From: a bacterium
GTDB lineage: Bacteria; Bdellovibrionota_G; JALEGL01
Assembly: GCA_022763185.1 (NCBI GenBank)
Contig: JALEGL010000003.1
Location: forward strand, 1-64,000
Length of the DNA stretch: 64,000 nucleotides
Reading direction: 5' to 3'
Below are positions 1-8,465 of this stretch, piece after piece (the first letter of the stretch is position 1; each line of letters starts with the position of its first letter). The notes beneath the pieces are model-generated. The model saw only the letters and a program-made list of their open reading frames with translations. It had not been told where the DNA came from and did not search any database. A program made the position numbers and the translations under genes.

Positions 1-224
1 AAGAATTTCAGTACAATTTAGATTTTATTTTTTACTCAAAATGTGGGTAGTCGGAATCGAACCTGCGGTTCGCCTCGTTACAAGCACATGGTTCAAAGGC
101 TCCCTTGGTCGCATTTTCACGTGTGCTTTGTACACTCGGTGTCTCTGGGCACCACTCTGCTTCGCTAAAGCTTCGTTGGGCTTTGCCATAAGGCTGTTTT
201 TTAATAGCTCTGAATTGAGTTTCA
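1..224. other. Structured non-coding stretch downstream of the glycosyltransferase gene
   Basis: No convincing gene lies here. The stretch is rich in short inverted repeats: CGAACC/GGTTCG around 60-75, an imperfect stem between CAAGCACATG (80-90) and CGTGTGCTTTG (120-130), and GGTG/CACC near 139-153. It is more GC-rich than the neighbouring coding DNA. It could be a 3' untranslated structure of the minus-strand gene that ends at 225, or remnants of RNA genes. The contig edge prevents a better call. Confidence 0.35.
41..66 (-). other. tRNA 3'-end-like fragment
   Basis: Read on the minus strand, this stretch contains GGTTCGATTCC followed by GACTACCCACA. That resembles a tRNA T-loop plus the 3' acceptor strand. 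The bases upstream on that strand do not close a T-stem: GCAGG faces CCGAC. No GTGGGTA 5' acceptor strand or proper anticodon arm is visible. I therefore read it as a fragment, a decayed tRNA, or an attachment-site remnant, and not as a working tRNA. Confidence 0.3.
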
Positions 225-2210
225 TTACATATGGCGTTTGGTGCCATACCATTGACTGCCGCCATGGTCTAAATGTAATAGTGTGATTTCTTTGGCGATG
301 GTTGGTTTTTCGCAACGCTTGCTGATATCTTCAGCAAAAAAAGCATCAGCTCCTTCAAAATTAGGTAAATCTTGATACGGAACCTTATGCAAGTAGTCGG
401 TCTTAACCAACTGAAAAAAACCAACGGGTCTGCCTTTGGCTTCATCAATACGCAATTCACCAGAATCACTTTCAATAATACTTTTGTAATCGCGCTGAGG
501 GTTGAGTTCAGCCAAGAGAATTTTTGCAGTCGTTTCTGGTGAGAGCATTTTCCTGGCATAGGCACCCACAAAACCATGCTGACTGTATTTTTCATCCAAA
601 ATTTTAAAAAGGTCAGGGGGCATGACTATATCGGCATCGGTTAATAACACTTTTTTGCCCTGTATGTATTGCGACGCAGAATTAATCATAAACCCTTTAT
701 GATGTTGTTTTGATGTGTGAAAGGGTAAACGAACAATCGATACTTTGGGATATGCCAGTTGTATGGAGTCAATTAGGTCGTCGGTTCCATCAAGACCGGG
801 AACATAGCATACAAGAATTTGTAGTTTCTCAGTTGCATAATTTTGTGTACAAATGCTTTTTAATAACTGTTCTAGCCGACGAGAAAAACGAGTGCATACC
901 ACTACAACGGAGTAATCAATGTCTTGAGTCTTACTCATTATATTGCTTTCATCCCAATATCTGATTTGTTGAGTAATTAATGAACCTAGAACAGCTTTAG
1001 CAGCTAAACCTATGGTATTTTGAGAGCTGATTCTAGCGGGAGTGTGAAATTGTTTAGAAAATAGTGGGGCTATGATTTTATTGTCTCTTAGCAATGTATA
1101 GTTGCCATGTTTATCAATATAGAGTGATATCTCATGGGTCTCTTTTTCAGCTTGGCAAACAATATACTGTTGTTCATGAACATAAAAACCAATGAGCCTT
1201 GCAGTTCCAGAAAACTGAGCTTTAATTAATGATGGAGTGTTGGTGTTTGTAAGAACAGTACTTCTTTTGAAATTAAAAAAAATACTCCGCCACTCTATAG
1301 AACCATTCATTTTATCAAAATAACAATTTTGTATTTTATATTGAGATGAAGATATTTTTTTAAGCCTAGATTGTTCAGAGAGGATTTTTAAAGCAACATT
1401 ATAATTGTTCTGAACCAAGGGGTATCTATGATTTTGGTAATGTTGCTGAGGCTCTATTTTTCGTAAGACTTTTATTCGCCTTGGTGTAAATAAAAACCAT
1501 CGGCAAACTCTTTCAAAAAAGTGGGTTAAAAACTTAAAAAAGTCTTTTTGTTTTAATTTATTTACACGCGTTTTTGATGTTTTGACATACCTAAGAAGCT
1601 TAAACTGAGATTGATTGATATGACGTAAAAAATATTGTGCAAGCTTAGTGTCAGATGAATTATTTTGATAGGGCCAGCGTGCTTGGTATAAATTATTACA
1701 CAGAGCTGCATTTTGATTATTGTGTAGATGAAAAGCAATGTTTTTTAAGTTTTTAAGATCAGGTAGAGGATGAGTATGGGTTGATGTGATATGGATATAG
1801 GCTTTAGATTGTTCTAATTGTGGTAAGTTTGGGTCTAATAGCTCAGTGCTGAGATTTAAAATGATGCGATCAATATTTTTTTTGTAATCTTGAGCATTGA
1901 TTGCAGTGTTGAGATCTTTTTGATTGTTAATTATAGCTACAAAACGATGAAATTTTGAAATACTGTTTGCATGGTTTAATGCATTATCCACACTGGTATA
2001 CAGTGTGCACGTAATGTTTAAATGCTCAGCACTGACAAAGAAAGGCTCTAATTTTTCTAAAATACCTTCATTGCATTGATCAACATTAAGATCAATATAA
2101 CGAATAGGGTACTTTTTTAGAAAACTAAAAAGCGCCTTATCCCAACGAATCATTGAGAAATCAGGAGTCGCTAAAAAATCATCAAGCCGTATTTCAAATC
2201 GAGCAGACAT
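225..2210 (-). CDS. Large glycosyltransferase (GT-A fold) with a long unidentified N-terminal region
   Basis: The 661-residue protein has a GT2-like nucleotide-sugar transferase domain in its C-terminal third. It opens with a hydrophobic strand and an Arg-Leu-Glu-Gln helix, and carries the DxD-type motif TDAD near residue 524. A late Glu-Asp pair (FFAED) is typical of the GT2 catalytic base. The first 200 or so residues show about six alternating strands and helices (YIDLNV, NITCTLYT, RFVAIINN, RIILNLS, AYIHITS, NIAFHLH), which suggests a degenerate TIM-barrel without any cysteine cluster. A beta-rich middle part follows. The radical SAM gene lies 25 bp upstream and is probably co-transcribed. 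A role in surface glycan assembly is inferred from the neighbours; the sugar is unknown. Confidence 0.72.
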   Translation of the reverse strand: MSARFEIRLDDFLATPDFSMIRWDKALFSFLKKYPIRYIDLNVDQCNEGILEKLEPFFVSAEHLNITCTLYTSVDNALNHANSISKFHRFVAIINNQKDLNTAINAQDYKKNIDRIILNLSTELLDPNLPQLEQSKAYIHITSTHTHPLPDLKNLKNIAFHLHNNQNAALCNNLYQARWPYQNNSSDTKLAQYFLRHINQSQFKLLRYVKTSKTRVNKLKQKDFFKFLTHFFERVCRWFLFTPRRIKVLRKIEPQQHYQNHRYPLVQNNYNVALKILSEQSRLKKISSSQYKIQNCYFDKMNGSIEWRSIFFNFKRSTVLTNTNTPSLIKAQFSGTARLIGFYVHEQQYIVCQAEKETHEISLYIDKHGNYTLLRDNKIIAPLFSKQFHTPARISSQNTIGLAAKAVLGSLITQQIRYWDESNIMSKTQDIDYSVVVVCTRFSRRLEQLLKSICTQNYATEKLQILVCYVPGLDGTDDLIDSIQLAYPKVSIVRLPFHTSKQHHKGFMINSASQYIQGKKVLLTDADIVMPPDLFKILDEKYSQHGFVGAYARKMLSPETTAKILLAELNPQRDYKSIIESDSGELRIDEAKGRPVGFFQLVKTDYLHKVPYQDLPNFEGADAFFAEDISKRCEKPTIAKEITLLHLDHGGSQWYGTKRHM

Positions 2211-2235
2211 GATATTTTACTTAATGAAGATAGGT

Positions 2236-3636
2236 TTAATTGTTGGGTAAAGCCCAAGCTTCATCTTCTTGCTCAACCCACTTTTGTTGTTCAGCAATAA
2301 AGGTGGTTGGATCAGTGACTTGATGATCAAGTAAAATAGCATTGGCTTCATCTGTACCAAACAAATCCGCATAGTCACCATGAAAACCGTCACAAATGGC
2401 TTTCACAGAGCAATCATTACATTTTGTACTGTATTGGTAGCCACAATGTAACTCAGCTCTTACCTTTGCATTGTTTCTATAGGCATCTTCTTTAGACTTC
2501 AGGTTCTGTGTAAAATAGGTCAGTACTCGATAGGCTTTTTGCGCAAGTGCACCGATAACTGGAATTGCAGCTACCTTTGCAGCCAAGTCTACATTTTTAG
2601 ATACAATTCTTTCACTTCCCAAGTGGAAAGGCTCAGAAGTATTGCCGCCTTTCATTCTTTGTGGTTGCAAACCGGTCCAGTTCCATGAGGCATAGTCCCA
2701 TTCGTGATGGTCATACGGAAGTTGCTGAAAATTGTACATGGACTTTAAATGTCTACGTTCGGTCATGCATAATGGGTAATAGCGGACATTGGCTTCAACC
2801 TTGTTTTCATCCAATATATCCAAAGCTTGGTTTAATTTGGGCATGATATCAGAATATTTGGGTACATTGTAAGCTGAGCGTTTGCCATCTTTGGCTTGGT
2901 CTTCAAAGGGATTAAAAGCCAAGAAGTTAACAACACTAGCGCCTGTTTTAACGGCCAATTCAGCAATCTGGGGTAGTTGATTGATCACAGGTTTTGACAA
3001 TACGCAATTAAATCTAAAAGGTATTCCCACTTCTTGTAAGTTTTTTAAAGCCCGCATTTGTTTTTCATGAGCGCCAGGCATTTGGACCACTCTATCATGC
3101 ACATCGCCAATGCCGTGCACACTGACCAAAAAGTCTCTTAGTCCCGCATCCTTATAAGCTTGGCATTTTTCCTTTTTCTCTAAAACCAAAGCATTGGTAA
3201 TCAGCGTTGGATAAAGTCCAATAGACTGGCAGTAGGTGACAAAGGGCAAAATATCTTTCCAAATGGTAGGCTCCCCACCTTGAATATCAATGGCATTATT
3301 GCCATACAAATTGACCATGGTGTCAGCTATTTTTTTAGCTTTTTCCAAACTCATGAAGGGGTGTTCAGGGTGTGTTCTAATTTCAATACGATCAAGAAAG
3401 TAACAAAAATGACAACGAAGGTTACAGGTTTGCCCCAGCCACATCACACCTCTCTTAGTAATGGTTCTGTGAGGCGTTTGTTTGAGTTTAGGAGTTGGGG
3501 CCTTGTTATCTGTATGAGCTAGTTTTAAGGCACGAGCTAAGGCAGACTGAGGGTCTTTTTCATCAGGACTGACATCCATTGAAATTAAGTTTGAAGTTTT
3601 GCGACTGGGAGACTTTTTATCTAATTTTGAAAGCAT
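2236..3636 (-). CDS. Radical SAM protein with SPASM-like C-terminal cysteines
   Basis: The protein has 466 residues. The [4Fe-4S] binding motif is C71-N-L-R-C75-H-F-C78, and QGGEPT is the typical GGE motif that contacts AdoMet. A C-terminal cysteine group (CGYQYSTKCNDCSVKAICDG) resembles a SPASM/twitch auxiliary cluster site. Residues 1-60 are a polar tail. The family carries out radical chemistry on peptides, sugars or small molecules. Here it lies next to a glycosyltransferase and an O-antigen exporter, so sugar or lipid-carrier modification is one possibility. The substrate cannot be told from sequence. No precursor peptide is visible next to it. Confidence 0.8.
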   Translation of the reverse strand: MLSKLDKKSPSRKTSNLISMDVSPDEKDPQSALARALKLAHTDNKAPTPKLKQTPHRTITKRGVMWLGQTCNLRCHFCYFLDRIEIRTHPEHPFMSLEKAKKIADTMVNLYGNNAIDIQGGEPTIWKDILPFVTYCQSIGLYPTLITNALVLEKKEKCQAYKDAGLRDFLVSVHGIGDVHDRVVQMPGAHEKQMRALKNLQEVGIPFRFNCVLSKPVINQLPQIAELAVKTGASVVNFLAFNPFEDQAKDGKRSAYNVPKYSDIMPKLNQALDILDENKVEANVRYYPLCMTERRHLKSMYNFQQLPYDHHEWDYASWNWTGLQPQRMKGGNTSEPFHLGSERIVSKNVDLAAKVAAIPVIGALAQKAYRVLTYFTQNLKSKEDAYRNNAKVRAELHCGYQYSTKCNDCSVKAICDGFHGDYADLFGTDEANAILLDHQVTDPTTFIAEQQKWVEQEDEAWALPNN

Positions 3637-3729
3637 TTGTACATACTATACTAAAAAATTTGTTGTTAAAACTTTTGTACAGCTTTTTAAATCTTTTGCA
3701 TATATGGGCGAAGGCTATATTGAGAAAAT

Positions 3730-5124
3730 CTAGTGTTCATGGGGGTGGATTTTTATGCTGCCATCAAAAAAAAGCAAAGTTTGATTGCATTTATCTGTCT
3801 CTTGATTGAAATGTAAAAACTGTAATACTGAGCTATTGAGCTCTTTTGAAGTGATTAGAGCAGAAGCTTGAGTTGGAAGCCCGTCTTTTTTATGTATAGT
3901 GATGGATTGTTGAGTTTCTTTATGGATTGCTGAGACTGTATTTGATGTTCCATGTTCTAATGAGCTCAGAAGTAGCCAATTATCCCAAGATTCTTGCTTT
4001 TGAGCAAATGTTCCGGTTTCTTGGCCCACCAACCAGTTGGTAAAATCTGGAGATAGCATGCAACTGAGTTGAATTTCACTCCAGCGACAATTTTTTTCAA
4101 AATCAAGCTCAACTTTAACATTAAAAGTGTTTTCATCAATGACCGTGATTGTCCAAGTTTGTTTTATGGGCAAACGGCGCATTTTACCTTTAAGAACCAT
4201 TTGATTGTGTGTTTGCTGATGTAACTCCCAAAGACACTGATCAGAATCATGCCAGGTTTTGTAGGCATAAATAGAGGTGTAGATACCAAATACTTTTGTT
4301 AAGATTGCATTGTGATGAATAATACTTACGTTGCCGGCATTGAAGTACAATTTTAGATTGTCCATTGTTATGGCATAGTTTGATCTGTCATCTCCACAGA
4401 GCTGGATGTAGTGAGCAACAACAGAGGAAGCTGGGCCATTGGCTAAAATTTGACTATCATTGATAAGAATTGCACGGTCACATAAACCACTGACCAAAGA
4501 TAAATCATGCGAAACAAATAAAATAGTGCAGCCCTGTTCTTTAAGTTTTACAATTGTGTCAATACATTGCGCTTGAAACGTAATATCACCAACAGCCAAA
4601 GCTTCATCAATGACTAATATTTCAGGATGGCAATGAACAGCAATGGCAAAACCCAAACGGACGGCCATACCGCTAGAGTACTGATATAAAGCTTGATCTA
4701 TGCTATCTTCAATGCCGGAATAAGAAATAATATCTTCAATGATAGTTTCAGTTTGAGTACGTGTTAATCCATTAAGTGCTGCATTTAAATAAATATTTTC
4801 TCTTCCCGATAGCAAGGGACTAAAACCAGCGCCCACTTCCAATAGACTAATTATTTTACCTTTGGTTTCAACTGTGCCGGAGTTGGCTTGGGTAACACCT
4901 GTGATTATTTTAAGCAGAGTACTTTTTCCAGAACCATTTTTACCGATAATAGCAAAAGTCTCACCCTTATTTACTTCAAAAGAAATGTTATCTAAAACCA
5001 CGTGATCCACTGAAGGTTGCTTAAAAAAAATAGACTTGATCATGTCTAAAACCAATGAATAGCTAGTGCTTGAAATGGAGAAGCGCTTACTTAAGTTATG
5101 TATAGTTACAACAGGAGAAGGCAT
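3730..5124 (-). CDS. wzt: Polysaccharide/O-antigen ABC exporter, ATP-binding subunit (Wzt-like)
   Basis: The 464-residue protein has an ABC ATPase in residues 1-240: Walker A GKNGSGKS at 61-68, an H-loop-type histidine in FVSHD, signature YSSGM and Walker B ILVIDEALAVGD. The YSSGM variant is usual in the CPR/Wzt subfamily. The 220-residue C-terminal extension is beta-rich and matches the position of the Wzt domain that reads the modified end of the glycan chain. Its stop side is AT-rich spacer. Its start overlaps the stop of the permease gene by one base, so the two are translationally coupled. The subunit drives export of a lipid-linked polysaccharide across the inner membrane. Confidence 0.88.
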   Translation of the reverse strand: MPSPVVTIHNLSKRFSISSTSYSLVLDMIKSIFFKQPSVDHVVLDNISFEVNKGETFAIIGKNGSGKSTLLKIITGVTQANSGTVETKGKIISLLEVGAGFSPLLSGRENIYLNAALNGLTRTQTETIIEDIISYSGIEDSIDQALYQYSSGMAVRLGFAIAVHCHPEILVIDEALAVGDITFQAQCIDTIVKLKEQGCTILFVSHDLSLVSGLCDRAILINDSQILANGPASSVVAHYIQLCGDDRSNYAITMDNLKLYFNAGNVSIIHHNAILTKVFGIYTSIYAYKTWHDSDQCLWELHQQTHNQMVLKGKMRRLPIKQTWTITVIDENTFNVKVELDFEKNCRWSEIQLSCMLSPDFTNWLVGQETGTFAQKQESWDNWLLLSSLEHGTSNTVSAIHKETQQSITIHKKDGLPTQASALITSKELNSSVLQFLHFNQETDKCNQTLLFFDGSIKIHPHEH

Positions 5125-5909
5125 TATTTTACATAGTCCGCAATCAGAGGGTTTTTGGTTTTATGGACAAATTTAGCTAGAATAAGCATGATGCTTGTCC
5201 ATACAACAAGGATAAGCATTTTTTTCTGATCAAAAGAGAGGTCAGGTAAAAAAATAAAACGATGTAAATCAATGTAAATGATGGCAGGATTAAGAAAAGC
5301 CAACAGTTGCAGTTTTTTAGGCATAGAATCCAGAGTGTAAAAAATGGGTGTTGCATAAAATAATATAAAAACGCCAAGTTCAGCAATGGGACCTATGTCA
5401 CGATAATAAGCAAACAGGTAGCCTAAAATAATACTGATGCAAGCACAGAAGGTGATTTGAAAAATTAGTAACAAAGGAATAAGGAGTAACTTGTGTGCAG
5501 CCAAGGGATATCCCAAAGCGAGTCCAAAAATGATAAGAATCAATAGAGAAATAGTATAACTTAATGCATGCGTGCTGGTCACAGATAAAGGTAACAGTAC
5601 TCTAGGAAAAGCAATTTTTTTAATCAGGTTGGCATTGTTGGCCATAACATAAACACCCTCATTGACTGAAAAGGAAATAAAGAACCATGGAACCAGACCA
5701 CTGATAAGATAGAGTGGGTAGTGAGGAATGTTCATGGGCATGAAAAATTGAAAAATAACATAAAAGGTTGCCATGGTTACAAAAGGAACCAAAAGCATCC
5801 AAAGCATGCCAAAGTACGACTCTTTGTATTTGCTTTTAAGGTTCTTAAGGCTTAAAAAGTAAAGCAGCTCCATATGTTGTTTTTTAATCAAGGTGTGCAA
5901 ACTATACAA
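5124..5909 (-). CDS. wzm: Polysaccharide ABC exporter, ABC-2 permease subunit (Wzm-like)
   Basis: The 261-residue protein is very hydrophobic, with about six membrane segments. The N-terminal amphipathic stretch (FLSLKNLKSKYKESYFGMLWM) and the 'WFFISFSVNEG' and 'YYRDIGPI' regions are typical of TagG/Wzm ABC-2 permeases. Length fits the family (about 260). It is the obligate partner of the adjacent ATPase and forms the inner-membrane channel for undecaprenyl-linked glycan. The upstream GT2 gene lies 16 bp away in the same orientation, consistent with an operon. Confidence 0.87.
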   Translation of the reverse strand: MYSLHTLIKKQHMELLYFLSLKNLKSKYKESYFGMLWMLLVPFVTMATFYVIFQFFMPMNIPHYPLYLISGLVPWFFISFSVNEGVYVMANNANLIKKIAFPRVLLPLSVTSTHALSYTISLLILIIFGLALGYPLAAHKLLLIPLLLIFQITFCACISIILGYLFAYYRDIGPIAELGVFILFYATPIFYTLDSMPKKLQLLAFLNPAIIYIDLHRFIFLPDLSFDQKKMLILVVWTSIMLILAKFVHKTKNPLIADYVK

Positions 5910-5925
5910 TTGTAGAAATTATGCT

Positions 5926-6930
5926 TCAATGATTCAATGGTTTTTTTGCAAAGATTTTCTCATACCATCGACCCAATTGGTAAAAGGTATGGGTTAAAAC
6001 TTCTAAAAATGGAAATATCATTTTATCAAGTAAGGATAGGTTTTTGTTGGAGAAGTCTTTAAAGCACTTTTTAATGATGGACCACAGGGTTAAGAATACT
6101 TTTTTCGGTTCAAAAATGGTTTTGCTGGTCACGTGTTCCGTATTGTAGTGTTCATGGATTTTTGCGCATCGGTAGGCGCCACGCCCTGAAATAAAAAAAA
6201 GTTTGAACAATAAGTATAAGCTCTGTCTATGATGGTGAAGGACTAAAGCGTCTTCGTTATAAAAGAAGCGGTACCCTTTTTGGCGCAATCGAAAGCCTAA
6301 ATCCATATCGTCTCCAGCAGGAAAGCGAAATTCTTCATTAAAACCATTGATGTCATCTAGAGCTGATTTTTTAAATGCACAGTTGGCGGTGCATATATAA
6401 GACAAGCTACCATCTTCGGAAAAGTGGTGCGCATGGAGATGTTGGACATGGTTTAAATAACGTTCACTGATGCTTTTGGGAGAAACTGCTAGGGTGAGGC
6501 CGGCAACACCATCGGCATTGTTGTTTAGTAAAGGTTTAAGAATTTCTTCCAGCCAGTTGTCCTGTGGTAGAGCATCGTCATCTAAAAAAGCAATATAACG
6601 ACCTTGGGCATGTCTTAAGCCATGATTTCTTGCGGTAGCCGGCCCTGAGTTTTTTTGTTTTAAAAAAGTAAAGGGAAAATTAAAGCTAAACTGTTGCAAC
6701 ATGGTTTCTTTTTCAACTATATTGGGAGAGCCATCATCCACAACAATGACTTCAAAATTAGGTTTATACTGGTTTTGATCCGAGCTGATGCTAATGATTT
6801 GCTGTAAAAGCTTTTCTAATAGATGGGTGCGTTTGTAGCTCGGAATAATAATAGAAAGTTCAATGGTGGATTTAGCTTTTTCCTCAGGCATGATTTCTAC
6901 GCTCTTTTTAACATATTCGTCCAATATCAT
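5926..6930 (-). CDS. Glycosyltransferase family 2
   Basis: The 334-residue protein has the GT2 signature at its N-terminus: a SIIIPSYKR strand, VIVVDDGSP, SGPATARNHG, and the metal-binding DDD at 117-119 in YIAFLDDDALP. Later come FPAGDDMDLGFRLRQKG (catalytic base region) and a HHHRQS motif. The C-terminal amphipathic stretch may lie on the membrane. It starts the minus-strand group that includes wzm and wzt, so it probably adds a sugar to the exported glycan. Donor and acceptor are unknown. Confidence 0.85.
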   Translation of the reverse strand: MILDEYVKKSVEIMPEEKAKSTIELSIIIPSYKRTHLLEKLLQQIISISSDQNQYKPNFEVIVVDDGSPNIVEKETMLQQFSFNFPFTFLKQKNSGPATARNHGLRHAQGRYIAFLDDDALPQDNWLEEILKPLLNNNADGVAGLTLAVSPKSISERYLNHVQHLHAHHFSEDGSLSYICTANCAFKKSALDDINGFNEEFRFPAGDDMDLGFRLRQKGYRFFYNEDALVLHHHRQSLYLLFKLFFISGRGAYRCAKIHEHYNTEHVTSKTIFEPKKVFLTLWSIIKKCFKDFSNKNLSLLDKMIFPFLEVLTHTFYQLGRWYEKIFAKKPLNH

Positions 6931-7007
6931 TTAATGAAAAACAATATTGTTTAAAAATATGTTTTAGAGGTTTTGCATTCCAATCATAATAGAGTAAGTT
7001 TTAAACC

Positions 7008-8450
7008 ATGACACAAAGGTTGTTTGTTATTGTCGTTGCATTTATTGGTCTCCTGGGCTTCTTGATTCGGTTTTTTATGTCCATAGACCCTAGTATTTGG
7101 GCCGATGAAGGGCAACACGTGTGGATAGTTGGGGTTAACCATTGGTATGAAATGAGAAAGGTTTATGAAACCACAGCACATGATCAACCTTTTGGCTTAT
7201 ACATTGCCTTGTATATATGGAAAAATATATTCAGTTGGAGTCAGGTATCCATGCGCTGTTTCTCTGCATTTTTTTCTGCAGCCAGTATTCCATTGATAGC
7301 CAGATACAGCCATAAATTATTGGGGGATAAAATGATAACGCTTTTTACGGCCAGTTTGTTATGTTTTTCTCCTCTATCCATCCGATACGGTTACGATGTA
7401 ACGCCATATGCTTTGGTCCAGTTTTTAGCAGTCATATCAACAGGTCAGTTTCTATTGGCCATTAAAAATAAAAACTATGGCTTCACCATGTCGCATGTTT
7501 TGGTCAACATGTGTTTATTGAATGTGCATTATTTTTCGTACTTCTTTGTTTTTGCACAAGTGCTGATATTTTTGATGTATTCCTACAAAAATACTTGGCA
7601 AAAAAAATTGACTGCTTTGGTCTACCCGTGCATGTTTTATGTATTTGCATCCATACCTATGTTTCTTTTGTTTGATCCCACCATTGCGAAGGGCAATCAC
7701 TGGTGGATTGGTTTAGAAAATAGAAGCAGTATAGAAGTGTTCAGTAATCTTGTATTATACCAAGACCTTTTGGCCTGGGGGGTGTTGGCAACAGGCCTGA
7801 TTTTTTTAGTTAAAAAGCAATTTTTTGAACAAGAAAAACCAAATTTATCTATGGTTTATCCTTTGCTGGGAATCAATGCAGTCATGGTTTTTATAGTTTA
7901 TGTTGCAGGGCTCATCGCATGGAAGGTGTCAGGAAATGAGCGCTATTATATTGCACTCTTACCCAGTATCATATTGATTTTCTCGATTGTACTGGGCTTG
8001 ATACCCAAGCAAAAGATTAAATACGCTATGTTTGCACTGCTTGTTGGGCTGTTTGTATACGATGCCTATAAGAGTCTTCCACGTCAAAACTATCAAGATT
8101 TTGATTCAGCCATGCATTTTATAAAAAAAGATGATTTGAACAGTCAAGGTGTTCAAAAAGTTATGTTTATTCCAGAATGCTGTCGCTGGGGGATATATTA
8201 TTACCAAGCTCAGAAAAATCTCCAACTTAAAAACACGGTTCTCCCTTTAGCAAACTTTATCAACAATGAAGACCAAAGGTATGCCTTCATACAAAAACTT
8301 AAGGCAGAGGGCTATCAAAGAATGTATACGGTCTTGTATTATGAAAGTTTAAAGCATAAACACCTGTTGATGGATACAATGAAACAGCATGGACAAATAA
8401 TCACCGAACGAAGTTTTCATGGTGTGTGTGTATTGATTCACACACTCTAA
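7008..8450 (+). CDS. GT-C membrane glycosyltransferase (ArnT/PMT-like)
   Basis: The 480-residue protein has about ten membrane segments. The first periplasmic loop carries SIDPSIWADEGQHVW, whose Asp-Glu pair matches the conserved acidic motif of PMT/ArnT-type GT-C enzymes that use polyprenyl-phosphate sugars. The C-terminal 100 residues are soluble. Such enzymes act on the periplasmic face, adding a sugar to lipid A, glycan or protein. It is transcribed opposite to its neighbours: divergent from the GT2 gene, with 77 bp between them, and convergent with the flavin oxidoreductase, 15 bp apart. Confidence 0.78.
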   Translation: MTQRLFVIVVAFIGLLGFLIRFFMSIDPSIWADEGQHVWIVGVNHWYEMRKVYETTAHDQPFGLYIALYIWKNIFSWSQVSMRCFSAFFSAASIPLIARYSHKLLGDKMITLFTASLLCFSPLSIRYGYDVTPYALVQFLAVISTGQFLLAIKNKNYGFTMSHVLVNMCLLNVHYFSYFFVFAQVLIFLMYSYKNTWQKKLTALVYPCMFYVFASIPMFLLFDPTIAKGNHWWIGLENRSSIEVFSNLVLYQDLLAWGVLATGLIFLVKKQFFEQEKPNLSMVYPLLGINAVMVFIVYVAGLIAWKVSGNERYYIALLPSIILIFSIVLGLIPKQKIKYAMFALLVGLFVYDAYKSLPRQNYQDFDSAMHFIKKDDLNSQGVQKVMFIPECCRWGIYYYQAQKNLQLKNTVLPLANFINNEDQRYAFIQKLKAEGYQRMYTVLYYESLKHKHLLMDTMKQHGQIITERSFHGVCVLIHTL

Positions 8451-8465
8451 ACTTGCAGTGCTGGC

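Noticed and set aside
1-130. Complete tRNA or tmRNA gene
   Set aside because: The T-stem does not pair, no 5' acceptor strand or proper anticodon stem is present, and tmRNA 5' and 3' landmarks are missing.
2236-3636. Radical SAM enzyme as maturase for the small peptide at 42546
   Set aside because: It is about 39 kb away, lies in a glycan gene row, and no precursor is seen near it. A functional link has no support from the sequence.
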